A DNA stretch of 64,000 nt from contig OZ025793.1 in assembly GCA_964019425.1 (NCBI GenBank), positions 1,364,001-1,428,000 of the forward strand, read 5' to 3'. The notes under the pieces were generated by a model that was not told the DNA's origin, did no database searches, and saw nothing but the letters and a program-made list of their open reading frames with translations. Below are positions 32,135-41,939 of the stretch, piece by piece. This DNA comes from Flectonema sp. DT1601 (taxonomy: Eukaryota > Euglenozoa > Diplonemea > Diplonemida > Diplonemidae). Within the stretch, counting starts at the first letter, position 1, and the number at the start of each line of letters is the position of its first letter. A program made the translations under genes and the position numbers.

Positions 32135-32434
32135 GGTCCGGCGCAGTTATGACCCATAAACTGACTGTCATCTCACCTGATCCTTTTGTTTTCATTTCTT
32201 GCTGAGTGATATGGCAATGTGCTGCCCAATTTTTGTGCTTTTATAAAGCTTTCAGTATGCCCACAGTATAATTATATATGATTCGGATAACGTGGGGTGA
32301 ACGATCCTCGGTACTGTTCGGGGGTTTCTATTTTTCTTTCGTGGTATGTGGGCATATGGCACATATGGTCGTATCATAAAGGAAGCTGCTGTATATGGAA
32401 TAAAAAAGATTTTTTATTTTTTTCACCTCCCCCC
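32135..32434. repeat. Dispersed repeat A, copy 1
   Basis: About 300 bp matching 36680-36966 in the same orientation. Both ends are nearly identical (GGTCCGGCGCAGTTATGACC at the left, GCATATGGCACATATGGTCG near the right), while the middle 80-90 bp has drifted. Both copies end in AAAAAAGATTTTTT. It could be a SINE-like element or a Pol III RNA family. Confidence 0.85.
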
Positions 32435-32480
32435 ACTTGACAGCATTTCTTTCTCTGGTAGTTTATTTAAAGCATGCGAT

Positions 32481-32562
32481 TTTGTGTGGACAGAATCCAG
32501 TTATAGTGATTCATGTCTAATTTGTTGCATGTTAACATTGATTTATTTATCCAAGTCCCTCC
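32481..32562. repeat. Dispersed repeat B, copy 2
   Basis: Matches about 12790-12867, with an almost identical stretch around GAATCCAGTTATA and TTGATTTATTTATCCAAGTC. It lies about 45 bp after repeat A copy 1. Confidence 0.75.
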
Positions 32563-33537
32563 CCACTCCCAGATCATTTTCTTTTTGTTTTTTCTTGAGT
32601 TGTTTTTCAACCTGTTATCCTCTGGGCAAGGTGGGAGCCGATCACTTCCAGCCGAAGCTATAAAATTGCAATCTTCGCAATTGGGTCCTTACTAATGCAG
32701 GCTACCCACAACTAATTGACTGATAACTATTAATACTAACTAACTCAATCAAGTCAGTGTGCCTATTCGGGTCACTTACTTCCGTCACATTTCGGTGAGT
32801 GACTGTTTACTTATTTGTTTCTTCAGATCTTCTGTTACTGTTCATCATATTAACGGTCTAGAGAATATCATCCTTATGTGTGTTCTCTTCTCTGTTGTCA
32901 TGCGAAGGAACACAAGAAGGCTCTTTCTACTAATAAGGAACGTTCACTAATAATCCTCAGTGGTATGGATTAGTTTTCGGTCAAACGTGAACCAAATATT
33001 TCGCCGCCGGAATGTTATTTTCGAGGTTCTTCAAAACCGAGTGTGTTATTGTCTTTGTGAAGTTTTGTTTATTGCAACTGACGCACCCCCTCCACAGAAA
33101 GTTCTGTGCTTCCTCTCGCTAGGCATCGTCATCTTCAGGAATGTTAAATTCTCTTGTTTGGTATCAAACAGTTCTATTCCCCCTCGCATTGCGGGAGGTG
33201 AACCTTTTTGAGCGGAAACTTAATATTGGAGGATGTTACATTTCCACTCAAAGTAAACTACTGGACTGGTTGCAACCATTACCTCTGTCTGCCTACTTAC
33301 ACAACCAGACTTACCGGGTAACTTTAAGTTGGTTGTTCCGTGTGTTGCGTATGTTTTCTTTTTGTTGTTGTTGTAGTCGTTTTTTTTATTTTTTACAAAT
33401 AAACCCGCTTGTGCTCCTTAACGGTTGGTTTTTTTTCTTATTGTTCTCCCCTTCCCATATGAAGCCTCGACTAGAGTTAATTATGTATTAATAATTAATA
33501 ACAAGTTTTATTGTTTTTCTAAAAGTACAAATCTGAT

Positions 33538-34632
33538 ATGAATTTAGTAATTACATTCCCTGACACGTATTTTACTGATTTCGTGTTCTCTGTACACGAG
33601 GGTTCTGTTGCTGATGATGTACTGAAAGCAGCCGAAGAAGAATGGAACATTAACACCGATGTCGTCAGCATCACGCATGATGGGGTTCCCCTCGAGTTAA
33701 GCAGTAAGTTAATGAATCGTGGATTACAAGAAGATGCGACTCTCGCTTTGAAGCAAGCTGCTGACAAGGTGTATACTTCTTTTGATCTGTCGAATAGCTA
33801 TCAAGAAGTTGAAGACTTCTTTAAAAAGAACCCGGAGAAGTGTTGTTACATGAATGCTGAAACTTTAACAGAGGGAAGTGACTTGGAATTAAAATTGCTA
33901 AACGTACCGCGTATTGCTTTTATAAACGCTGGTAGCGTTAAGGGAATCCGAAATAAGTTTCTGTTCAATTGCTATCAGGTCCTTTCTGTAGACTTATCAA
34001 GTTTACATTCAATTACTCGGATTGGTGACAATTTCGCAAATGGATGTAGACGGCTTACTCGTTTAGATATTTCGTCTTCGAAGGGGATTTCTTCAATCGG
34101 AGAATATTTTCTTGGGAACTGTTCAGCACTTGAATCTGTTTCGTTAGATCTTCCCTCCTTAGAAAGTATTGATGAACGGTTTCTACTCAACTCAGGTATA
34201 CGAGAATTGGATTTATCTTCTCTTGTGAAACTTACTTCCATAGGAAGTGATTTCCTCAGAGGATCAAGTGTAAAGAAAGTGATTCTACCCGACAACATTA
34301 CTGAAATTGATAAAGGGTTCTTGTGTCGTTGTTCATCTCTTTGTAGTATTGATCTTAAACCTCTTTCACGTATTACTATTCTTCCTCAAAACTTTCTATG
34401 TTGTTGTCCTTCTCTTGTTGGTCTGGATTTAACTCCTTTATCAGAAGTTGTTGAGATTCAGAGCTTGGTTCTCTCTGAATGCGATTCTATTTTATCCATT
34501 GACCTCTCTCCTTTAGTGAATGTACTCGAAGTCAAAGAAGGACTGCTACGCGGATCTGAGTGGATCTCCCACTTACAGATTAAGAGATTCTATGACGAGG
34601 TACGCAAAAGGACATCATCAGCGAACCGTTAA
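33538..34632 (+). CDS. Ubiquitin-like domain plus LRR protein, second family member
   Basis: 364 residues, no intron. The N-terminal 75 residues align with those of the 10062 protein (L.TFPDT.F.DFVF, a V.DDVL.AAEEEW helix and an ITHDGVPLELSS strand) and suggest a ubiquitin-type fold. About ten more diverged LRRs follow (SVDLSSLHSITRIGDNF type), roughly 25 residues each. There is no C-terminal di-glycine, so it is not a processed modifier. The tail is basic, as in the paralogue. Both proteins have the same order and start at the same residue, so they form a small family with a shared but unknown role. The start is the first ATG after the AG at 33524-33525. Confidence 0.8.
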   Translation: MNLVITFPDTYFTDFVFSVHEGSVADDVLKAAEEEWNINTDVVSITHDGVPLELSSKLMNRGLQEDATLALKQAADKVYTSFDLSNSYQEVEDFFKKNPEKCCYMNAETLTEGSDLELKLLNVPRIAFINAGSVKGIRNKFLFNCYQVLSVDLSSLHSITRIGDNFANGCRRLTRLDISSSKGISSIGEYFLGNCSALESVSLDLPSLESIDERFLLNSGIRELDLSSLVKLTSIGSDFLRGSSVKKVILPDNITEIDKGFLCRCSSLCSIDLKPLSRITILPQNFLCCCPSLVGLDLTPLSEVVEIQSLVLSECDSILSIDLSPLVNVLEVKEGLLRGSEWISHLQIKRFYDEVRKRTSSANR

Positions 34633-35054
34633 ATTGGAGTACTCACTGTTGGTGTTTGTTTGTCACAATAGGGATTAGTTATTTTGGTACCTTTCCCTAT
34701 CCTGTTTAATAATTGCTTCCTCTCCTTAACGGAACACTCTTAATGAGACAAGCGCTAGGATTCTAATGCCGCAGCGTCCGGTACTTGTACTTATTTATAA
34801 TTTCTTTTTACAATTTTTGGTTACACTGTTCGTGTTGTTGTAAAGTCTGTTAAAGATCAACATTGCAAGTTTGCGGGTTTGCAGAGTTGGTCAAGTTTTC
34901 TTTTGCCGTTACTGAGTACCCTAGCCTTTCGTGTGCTACTACGATACACAAATTTGCTTCCCTGTTTATTTGTTTAGCTGTTCTGGTAGTATGACCCATT
35001 TTTTTAATTTGAAAGGAAGTAATAATTTAAAAACTACTTCCCCCCTCCATTAGT
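34633..35054. other. Intergenic region
   Basis: No gene seen. It ends in CTTCCCCCCTCCATTAG, with the AG at 35052-35053 just one base before the next ATG. Confidence 0.5.
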
Positions 35055-36437
35055 ATGTTTAGGAAGCTATTACCCGCTTTAAGTAAAGTTACGTACCGAC
35101 CGTTCAAAAACCAGATTCGATTCAAAATGGCATCTCCTGACAACAAGTACCTTCAGGAAAGGGGAGTGAATGATTTGATGCACAGGGCAGTGAAGCATCT
35201 CGGGGCAGCAAGACCAGACGGGATTGGTGCGTGGCTGGCGACGTACTTCAAGCAACCGGCTACGACGAATGTTGAGAATAACGATGCTGATGGCCAGTGG
35301 TTACTTGATAACAAGGTACCTGTAGCGATGGAACAGGCAACTGTCGCCCTTGTCGCTGCGAAGCCTGCGGACCCAGCCGCGTGGCTTCAGCAGTACTTCG
35401 AAAAGCAACTTTGTGATGGTGGAATTGGTGACATTGAAGAAGTGAAGCCAAAGATCTTCTGCAGAGGACCTATCCCATACGATGTTGAGGCTGGGAAGAA
35501 ATACTTTTGGTGTTCATGTGGATATTCTCAAAACCAGCCATTCTGTGATGGTTCTCACAATGCGATTAACAAACAATACGGTTCAAAGTTCTTTCCAAAA
35601 GCATTCACAGCAGAAGCTAAGGAAACGGTTCTCTTTTGCGGTTGTAGAAGAAGTGAGGAACCTCCAATCTGCGACAGCAGTCACATTGATATTGAAGGAG
35701 AAGGTGGTAGAGATCCTGTCGTATTCGACTTCAGCAAATACAACGTCGAGTCAGCGAAGCACTACAATCATGACACAGTTCACTTAACTCTGAAGATCAT
35801 CGGCGGCAAGATGCACAAAATGGATTCCTCGTACCATTTCTCAATTCGGGCCGAGGAAGGTGGAAAGTCCAGACCGTACACACCAATTGCGATTGACTTC
35901 GCCACTGGCACAGTTCAGTTTCTAATTAAAAGGATTGAAGGGGGTGCCGTCTCACCGAAATTGTTTGATTTAAAGTCTGGCGATCAAATCCAAATGAAAG
36001 GACCTTCACCGGGTGAGTTTGAGTGGGAGAAGTCGAAGTACGGAAGAATCTTTTTAATTGGTGGCGGTTCTGGACTTACTCCGCTCTTTCAAATTGTTGA
36101 TGCAGCGATTGCTGACGCGGACAAGACTGCGGAGTTCCATCTGCTGTACGGAAACAAGACTGCTGATGATATTTTGTGGAAGTCTGAAATGGATGCTTTA
36201 CAATCAAAGAACTCTTCAACTTTTAAGACAATCACACATTGCATTAGTCGAGGTGATCTTCCATCTGAACAAAACTTTATTAAAGGGAGAGTCACTAAAG
36301 AAGTCATCGCTTCGAAGACTAATTCAATTACTGACAAGGACTACGCTGTCATCTGTGGTTTACCTGAATTCAACATGGCTATGTCGAAGGCTTGCAATCA
36401 ATTAGGATTTAGTAAAGATAAGATCATTCAATGTTAA
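35055..36437 (+). CDS. Dpy30/RII-like motifs plus two CDGSH iron-sulfur motifs plus cytochrome b5 reductase-type flavoprotein
   Basis: 460 residues, no intron. Residues 1-25 are basic and amphipathic with no acid, like a mitochondrial presequence; an inner Met at 25 could be an alternative start. Two Dpy30/RII-alpha-like docking segments follow at about 32-70 and 90-118 (...ARPDGIGAWLATYF and ...AKPADPAAWLQQYF). A canonical CDGSH [2Fe-2S] motif (CSCGYSQNQPFCDGSH) is at about 152-167, and a second (CGCRRSEEPPICDSSH) near 195-210 has Ser for the usual Gly. From about 225 the protein is an NADH-cytochrome b5 reductase: RPYTP for FAD, GGGSGLTP for NADH, and CGLPEFN near the end. It could carry electrons from NADH through FAD to the clusters, held on an anchoring protein. 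I know of no protein with this order. Confidence 0.88.
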   Translation: MFRKLLPALSKVTYRPFKNQIRFKMASPDNKYLQERGVNDLMHRAVKHLGAARPDGIGAWLATYFKQPATTNVENNDADGQWLLDNKVPVAMEQATVALVAAKPADPAAWLQQYFEKQLCDGGIGDIEEVKPKIFCRGPIPYDVEAGKKYFWCSCGYSQNQPFCDGSHNAINKQYGSKFFPKAFTAEAKETVLFCGCRRSEEPPICDSSHIDIEGEGGRDPVVFDFSKYNVESAKHYNHDTVHLTLKIIGGKMHKMDSSYHFSIRAEEGGKSRPYTPIAIDFATGTVQFLIKRIEGGAVSPKLFDLKSGDQIQMKGPSPGEFEWEKSKYGRIFLIGGGSGLTPLFQIVDAAIADADKTAEFHLLYGNKTADDILWKSEMDALQSKNSSTFKTITHCISRGDLPSEQNFIKGRVTKEVIASKTNSITDKDYAVICGLPEFNMAMSKACNQLGFSKDKIIQC

Positions 36438-36679
36438 TGATTACTACTTGTTAGTACTGATCTTCTTGTTTATGATATGAAGTACCACAGGCGGGAGGGA
36501 TGGAAGTCGTGTCGGTTCTGTCTTTCAATAGTTCTGAAGACTAGTGAAGGAGCTCACGGGTTCTTACTTACTACAAGATTTTTATTTCTTTTTGAAAACG
36601 CCTAAAGTTACTTTGTCTCCAGGGTTTTCATTTTTTCCAGCAACCTCATATGCTTAGCACCCTTAGCACACATGGTTTT

Positions 36680-36966
36680 GGTCCGGCGCAGTTATGACCC
36701 ATAAACTGACTGTCATCTTACCTGATCCTTTTGTTTTCATTTCTTGCTGAGTGATATGGCAATGTGCTGCCCAATTTTTGTGGTACTTTCGGTAAGCCCG
36801 CAGTACAATTATAGAGCTTTGGACAACTGGGAGTGACGGATCCTCGGTACTGTTCCGGGACTTCTTTCGTGGTATGTGGGCATATGGCACATATGGTCGT
36901 ATTATAAAGGAAGCTGCTGTATATGGAATAAAAAAGATTTTTTTTTTTTTTTTCACCTTCCCCCCC
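36680..36966. repeat. Dispersed repeat A, copy 2
   Basis: Partner of 32135-32434. It has well-kept ends, a diverged centre and a terminal T run of about 15 bases. Confidence 0.85.
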
Positions 36967-37012
36967 TCATTTCTTTCTCCCCCCCCAGTCCCATTAAAAA
37001 GAAGTTATTCCC

Positions 37013-37105
37013 TTTTTATGTTTCCTGTTTTTGTAAAAGTGCCTTTTCTTTTGATATTAACAACTAAAAGTATTTTTTCATTCGTACTTAATACCTAACG
37101 TTGTT
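37013..37105. repeat. Dispersed AT-rich repeat C, copy 2
   Basis: Diverged partner of about 25846-25960, directly downstream of repeat A copy 2. Confidence 0.5.
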
Positions 37106-37185
37106 ACCTTACGTTGTCAAAGTTTCATCGTCGCTCGCGGAATTTCTCTTTTGTTTTCATTAGTTTTTCAACCAATTAACAAACT

Positions 37186-37503
37186 CCGAAACCAACCACC
37201 ATTTGTTTGTTGTCCTACGAATTTTTGCGTTTGATTTTTTCGATTGACTGATGATTATTAATACTAACAAAACTAAGTAACTCTTGAAACTAGAGAAGGG
37301 CAAACGTGATGAGTAGGACAGGCCTGGCACCGCAGTGTCCCCCCTTGCTTTCTTCGCTGAAGAGGGCTGGGTAAGGGGAATGGTCCGAAGAAAGATTGTT
37401 TTTAATCTTAGCCCGAAACCAACTTGTTTGTTGTCCTACGAAATTTTGCCTTTTTTTTTTTTTTGATTGACTGATAATTATTAGTAGTAACTCTTGAAAC
37501 TGA
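37186..37503. repeat. Pair of local direct repeats
   Basis: About 95 bp at 37186-37290 and again at 37413-37503. They share CCGAAACCAAC, TTTGTTTGTTGTCCTACGAA, TTGACTGAT-ATTATTA and TAACTCTTGAAACT. A fragment of the same sequence (GACTGATAACTATTAATACT) recurs near 32718. The unit is probably part of a larger dispersed element. Confidence 0.7.
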
Positions 37504-38928
37504 TTTACGAGAAATTTGGAATAAACTCACTGACAAGGAGTTTAAGATTTATAGCCTGAAACTACCAGTGTTAAACGGAACAGCAGAACAATTCATTTAA
37601 TGTTTTTTTCACTACAATCTTATTTTCTCAACTTCTAACTAATGTCCCCCAATTGGTCGCGAAGAAGCGAAGTTCTTTGAAAAATTACTTTTTTCCCCCG
37701 TTGTTCTTATTTTTTGTTTCCTTTTTTTTTTTCTTTGCAAGTGATAATTTCATTTAAATGTAAAGTTTGAAACTTAATAAAATAAAATGAAACTTTTAAA
37801 GTAACTTGTCCCACTTGAGACAGCTTCCCGACGTCTTTTGATCGCCTTTGGTGAACATCAGCCAAGAGATTTGTCTCCAACGCTTTTAATTTTCCTTTTG
37901 TACCTACAAATGGAGAATCGTGACATGACTTTTGTTCCAGAGTAAAAAATATAAAAAGCAAAGTATTTTTTTTTTTTTTTTTTTTTAATGTTATGATGTA
38001 TACTACAACTATATTATAATATATTATTAACTTTCGAAGAGTTTCATTTGGTGACTTTTGAAATTCCTTGCGTGAGTGAGTGTCGCTTCCCAGTAGATTT
38101 TTCTTTTTTCAGTCATCTCATTTTCGTTAATATTTTTTCCACAAAACGTGCGACTGAAGGTTGGCTGGCACTCTGCCGTTACCTTCCAGAAATGCTTAAG
38201 TAGCTTGAGGTTACTTTTCTCCCGCCCGTTCTAGCGAACGTGGCGATAGTAATATGAAGGCTTCTGATTTTGAAAAATCTCTCTTTTTATTTTATTTTAT
38301 TTTTTATTTTTAATAATATTTTACAACTTTGAAAAAAAATAACATTTTGTCCTCCTTTTGAGAGGTTCCTTTTTTTCTTTTTTTTTTTTTTGTTCTAATT
38401 TTTTATAACAAAATTTAAACTCAACCCTCCTAAACGTTGTCTGCATTAGATTCTCTTCTGTAGACTCTCTGATGAGAATCAAACTGAGCTGTGGTACGTC
38501 ATCCCGTAGGTATCAGCCAGGCCTTCAGGATTTCAATAAATATTTTTTGTAGTAAAGGGCGTGCCGTCAGTTTGTTAGTTGACCCGAAATACGGATATTG
38601 CAGAGCGTGTCTCTCAACCATCCACACAAATATAAAATGATTGCTTTTAATTAAGAAGCAAGTTCAATGAAACGAGCTAGAGTCCGACTGCCATCTTCCC
38701 ATCTTACGACTTTTAATGCAAGAAGACTCCCTTGTCAGGGTGACACCCGGACAGGTGACTTGTTAATTTTCAACTAAATAATTATTTTGTGTTTAAATTA
38801 AATAACTTTCTCTACTTCACCAGCTGGCAGTAAACAAAATTATAAGAAATCGAAATAACAACAAAAACAAACCCAGTTAGCGATAGATTTCTGTTGTTAA
38901 GTTCTCTCCCACCAGTTGAATACAATTG

Positions 38929-39309
38929 ATGTCCCTGTTAGGAATTCATTGTACCCGCAGGATGATGTCAACAGGGTGTCGTATTTGGCACAATCCAAAA
39001 TGCTCAAAGTCTCGTCAAACATTAAAACTGCTTGAAGACCGCGGTATTGAACACACGGTGTATAAATATTTAGAGGAAAAACCCACCGCAGCTGATATCG
39101 AACAAGTCATTACGAAACTGGGGATTGAACCACGGCAGCTGTTGCGTAAGTCGGAAGCATCGTACAAGTCGCGTAATTTAGAAGACAAGAATTCTGACCT
39201 CATCACTGCGATGGTTTCTGATCCAATTCTAATTGAGAGGCCCATCGTAGTCACAACGGAAGCTGCGAGAGTTGGGAGGCCTCCAGAGCGAGTTCTCGAG
39301 ATTTTGTAA
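38929..39309 (+). CDS. arsC: ArsC/Spx-family reductase (glutaredoxin-type arsenate reductase)
   Basis: 126 residues, no intron. The thioredoxin-like ArsC family is plain: WHNPKCSKSRQTLKLLEDRG, with the catalytic cysteine at residue 25, then the middle helix region (QLLRKSEASYKSRN), PILIERPIVV and the end GRPPERVLEIL. The arginines of IERP and GRPP match those that bind the oxyanion in arsenate reductases. The expected reaction is arsenate to arsenite with glutathione/glutaredoxin. The family is mainly bacterial and the domain starts only about 17 residues in, so an old transfer is plausible. The extra N-terminus (LGIHCTRRMMSTG) might be a short targeting sequence, or translation may start at one of the internal Met residues. 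Nothing nearby relates to arsenic. Confidence 0.88.
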   Translation: MSLLGIHCTRRMMSTGCRIWHNPKCSKSRQTLKLLEDRGIEHTVYKYLEEKPTAADIEQVITKLGIEPRQLLRKSEASYKSRNLEDKNSDLITAMVSDPILIERPIVVTTEAARVGRPPERVLEIL

Positions 39310-39497
39310 TGTTGTGAAAGATTCAAGTGGGGTATCTAATCCTGTGATGAGACAGAACTTGGGAAGTAATTTATTTTAAGTTCATAACATGTAGTCGTTC
39401 GATAGTTCTACTAAACATTAGTTGTTGTAGTTTCTGATGGGAAGGTGTCTTGTGTTTTAATTTATTTATCTTCAACAGATCATTTTAAAACAAAGAG

Positions 39498-41198
39498 ATG
39501 GCTTCCCTTCGCAGCCGCACTCCTGTTCGTGATGACGGTCCAGCGACGCTACTCGACCCTTCCTGCCCGCAGTTAGAAAGAACTTTTCGGGGTCACAGAG
39601 GTATGGTACGCGGTGTGTCGTTCAGTCCAACAATGCAGCAATTATCAACTGGATCAGATGATGGATTAGTTATGGTTTGGAACTTTAAAACTAGCATGAG
39701 AGCGTATCGCTATATTGGACACAAGGCAGCAGTTAATGCGGTTACATTCTCTCCAACTGGTGACGTACTCGCTTCTGCATCGACTGATAAGACAGTAAAG
39801 CTTTGGATTCCAACAGTTCAAGGAGAGAGCACAACTATAAAAGGACACAGCGGGGCAGTGAGAAGCGTTTCGTTTTCACCCGATGGGAGAAAGATTTTGA
39901 CTGCCTCAGATGACAAAACTCTGAAGTTGTGGAGCGTAGCAACTCATCGATTTATTAACACTTTATCTGGGCACACTTCATGGGTTCGATCCTGTGCCAT
40001 TAGCCCTGATGGAAGGCTCGCAGCCTCTGGTGCTGATGATAAACAGCTAAAGTTGTGGGACTTGGAGAGGAGGAACTGCATCGCTACTTTTTACGATCAC
40101 CAGGCTGCTGTCAGTTCGGTCGCTTTTCACCCAGACGGTACCTGCATTGCTGCGGCTAGTCACGATTCTACAATAAAGCTGTGGGACCTTCGTATGAATC
40201 GCGAGTTACTTCAACACTACAACGCTCATGATGATCAGGTCAACAGCCTCTCATTTCACGTGTCTGGAGATTGGTTGCTCTCAACTAGCAACGATGCGAC
40301 TGTAAAGGTTTGGGATGTGAGAGAGGGCTATCTAGCGTACGTAGTGTCAGCACACAGTGGGGGGGTCTCAAGTGGGGAGTTTTCGCCAAACGGAGAATTC
40401 TTTGCGACTGGTGGATGTGATAACATGGTCATGGTTTGGAAATCCAATTTCGACAAACATGAACGTCTCCCACAGGCGCAGACTCAAACTCAAACTCAAA
40501 TACAACATTCCCAACAAACAGTAAGAAGAGGTCCCCCAGTTGATGTTACAAACCTTTCTCACAACTCGTCACGCGTTTCTAAATTGCAGAAGTCAGCGGA
40601 ACTGAAAACTCAAAAGCTCCCATCTCAACCGGCTCCTGAAGTGCCTTCTACTGGCAGGGTTGCCGAAAGGTTTGAAACTCAGGCATACAAACCACCAGCT
40701 CTCCCTCTTGAGATTGGTTCTGGTGCTGAGCTGAGCGATAAAATGGAACAAATCTTTCGACAACTCGATATCATATCCGGGACGATGCAGAGATTTCAGG
40801 AAAGAGTTGCATACTTAGAAGACAAAAGTTTGGAAACTCAACCAGCTGTTGTACAACCGACTATTGCAGCAATAGAAGCTAGACAGGATAAGTCCGATGC
40901 AGAGCTTCAGAATATCGCAGCGCTGCTACTCGAATCGAATAAAAAGAACGAGCAAGTGATCACACAGTTGGCGTCTACAATTCAGTCGATGCAACTTCAG
41001 ATGCAATCCTCTGATGCTGTTGCTCAACAAAAACCACAGCAACAGCAAATGGAAGTATCACCTGCTGCTGACACTACCGGAACTGAATTCCCTCGGGAGA
41101 CGACCGAGCCACGCGATTTGCAAGAGCAGTTACGTCTCTTACAAGAAGAAGAAAAAGCGCTTTGGGGGAAAGCTGAACAGGAAGCGTGTCCTCCGTAA
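39498..41198 (+). CDS. POC1: POC1 centriole/basal-body protein
   Basis: 566 residues, no intron. Seven WD40 repeats fill about residues 20-315 (FRGHRGMVRGVSFSP..., then the repeating SHDSTIKLWD, ATVKVWDV pattern). A Gln/Thr-rich linker follows, then the C-terminal coiled-coil motif SDKMEQIFRQLDIISGTMQR (about 415-445) that marks POC1 proteins. The family stabilises centriole and basal-body triplets, which implies a flagellated or ciliated cell. The tail is more Gln-rich coiled coil. A pyrimidine tract with TTCAACAG (AG at 39477-39478) lies 19 bases before the ATG. Confidence 0.93.
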   Translation: MASLRSRTPVRDDGPATLLDPSCPQLERTFRGHRGMVRGVSFSPTMQQLSTGSDDGLVMVWNFKTSMRAYRYIGHKAAVNAVTFSPTGDVLASASTDKTVKLWIPTVQGESTTIKGHSGAVRSVSFSPDGRKILTASDDKTLKLWSVATHRFINTLSGHTSWVRSCAISPDGRLAASGADDKQLKLWDLERRNCIATFYDHQAAVSSVAFHPDGTCIAAASHDSTIKLWDLRMNRELLQHYNAHDDQVNSLSFHVSGDWLLSTSNDATVKVWDVREGYLAYVVSAHSGGVSSGEFSPNGEFFATGGCDNMVMVWKSNFDKHERLPQAQTQTQTQIQHSQQTVRRGPPVDVTNLSHNSSRVSKLQKSAELKTQKLPSQPAPEVPSTGRVAERFETQAYKPPALPLEIGSGAELSDKMEQIFRQLDIISGTMQRFQERVAYLEDKSLETQPAVVQPTIAAIEARQDKSDAELQNIAALLLESNKKNEQVITQLASTIQSMQLQMQSSDAVAQQKPQQQQMEVSPAADTTGTEFPRETTEPRDLQEQLRLLQEEEKALWGKAEQEACPP

Positions 41199-41939
41199 AA
41201 AGATAGAAACTGCTCTGCTTGCAGTGAATTAATTAATTGATTTCTTTTATTTCTGCTACTCAACCACACGTTGAGTTTCCCATTAGAGTCCTATCCCTCC
41301 TTCCCCTTTCCAACTTCGCTATTTCATAAGTAGTTCCCACCCCCTTAGATAAAACAGTACGGTCAGTAGGCATCTTACATGATCACGGCCCCCTCCCATA
41401 CTAACAACTTCTTAGTTGTGCGGTCTCAGTCACCAAGAGAAGAGAATTGTGAGATTCAAACAGGAAAAAGAACCAACTGCAGTCCATTATTAGTACTGCG
41501 AAGGGTCGCTTTTATCGTTCGAATTTGTTTACAACAGCTGTGTGGCTGTGTGGTTAATTTTGGATTATTTTTTTTCTCTCTTTAGACTTTAGTTCGTCAC
41601 GAGAATTTAACATTCTATTGTTTCTGTAGTGACCACCACCCTCCATAGAGATCTTCGCAGTGTTAGTGAGTGCTATGTTTTCCTACAGACTGTAGAAATA
41701 GATTTTCTACTTTTTCTTAAAAAAGAATTTTTTATTTTTTATTCTCGTTTCTTTTGTTGAGTTCTGTTATCGGGTGCCGCAGAGTTGCTCAAGTGTAGCG
41801 TTTCACGCTGCGAGCAAGTGGAAGAGTACCTTGAGACGGAGTGACTTCAATTTCGCCGATCTAATTTATTTTGACGCTTCAGAGAGAAGTAACTACTACT
41901 CAACCTGTTGTTATTATTATTTCTTCAGTGTCATCACAG
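41199..41939. other. Intergenic region
   Basis: No gene recognised. The end has TTATTATTATTTCTTCAG (AG at 41927-41928) followed by 11 bases and the next ATG. Confidence 0.5.

Larger units (their letters stand above)
31327..33537. other. 2.2-kb intergenic region with dispersed repeats
   Basis: It contains a 14-bp perfect hairpin (31593-31623), one copy of dispersed repeat A (32135-32434), one of repeat B (32481-32562), and a GTGAGT...TTCTTCAG segment at 32795-32826 that has the form of a 32-bp intron outside any recognised gene. Its short open frames have no protein character I recognise. The end TTTTTCTAAAAG at 33525 is the likely acceptor for the next gene. Confidence 0.5.
36438..38928. other. 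2.5-kb intergenic region with repeats
   Basis: No gene recognised. It contains repeat A copy 2, part of repeat C, a local direct repeat (37186-37290 and 37413-37503) and several T runs (36939-36951, 37970-37987). The end GTTCTCTCCCACCAG gives an AG at 38914-38915, 13 bases before the ArsC start. Confidence 0.5.

Noticed and set aside
41871-41939. Upstream extension of the oxygenase-like protein
   Set aside because: It starts on TTG and reads through the TTATTATTATTTCTTCAG acceptor, so it is probably not translated.
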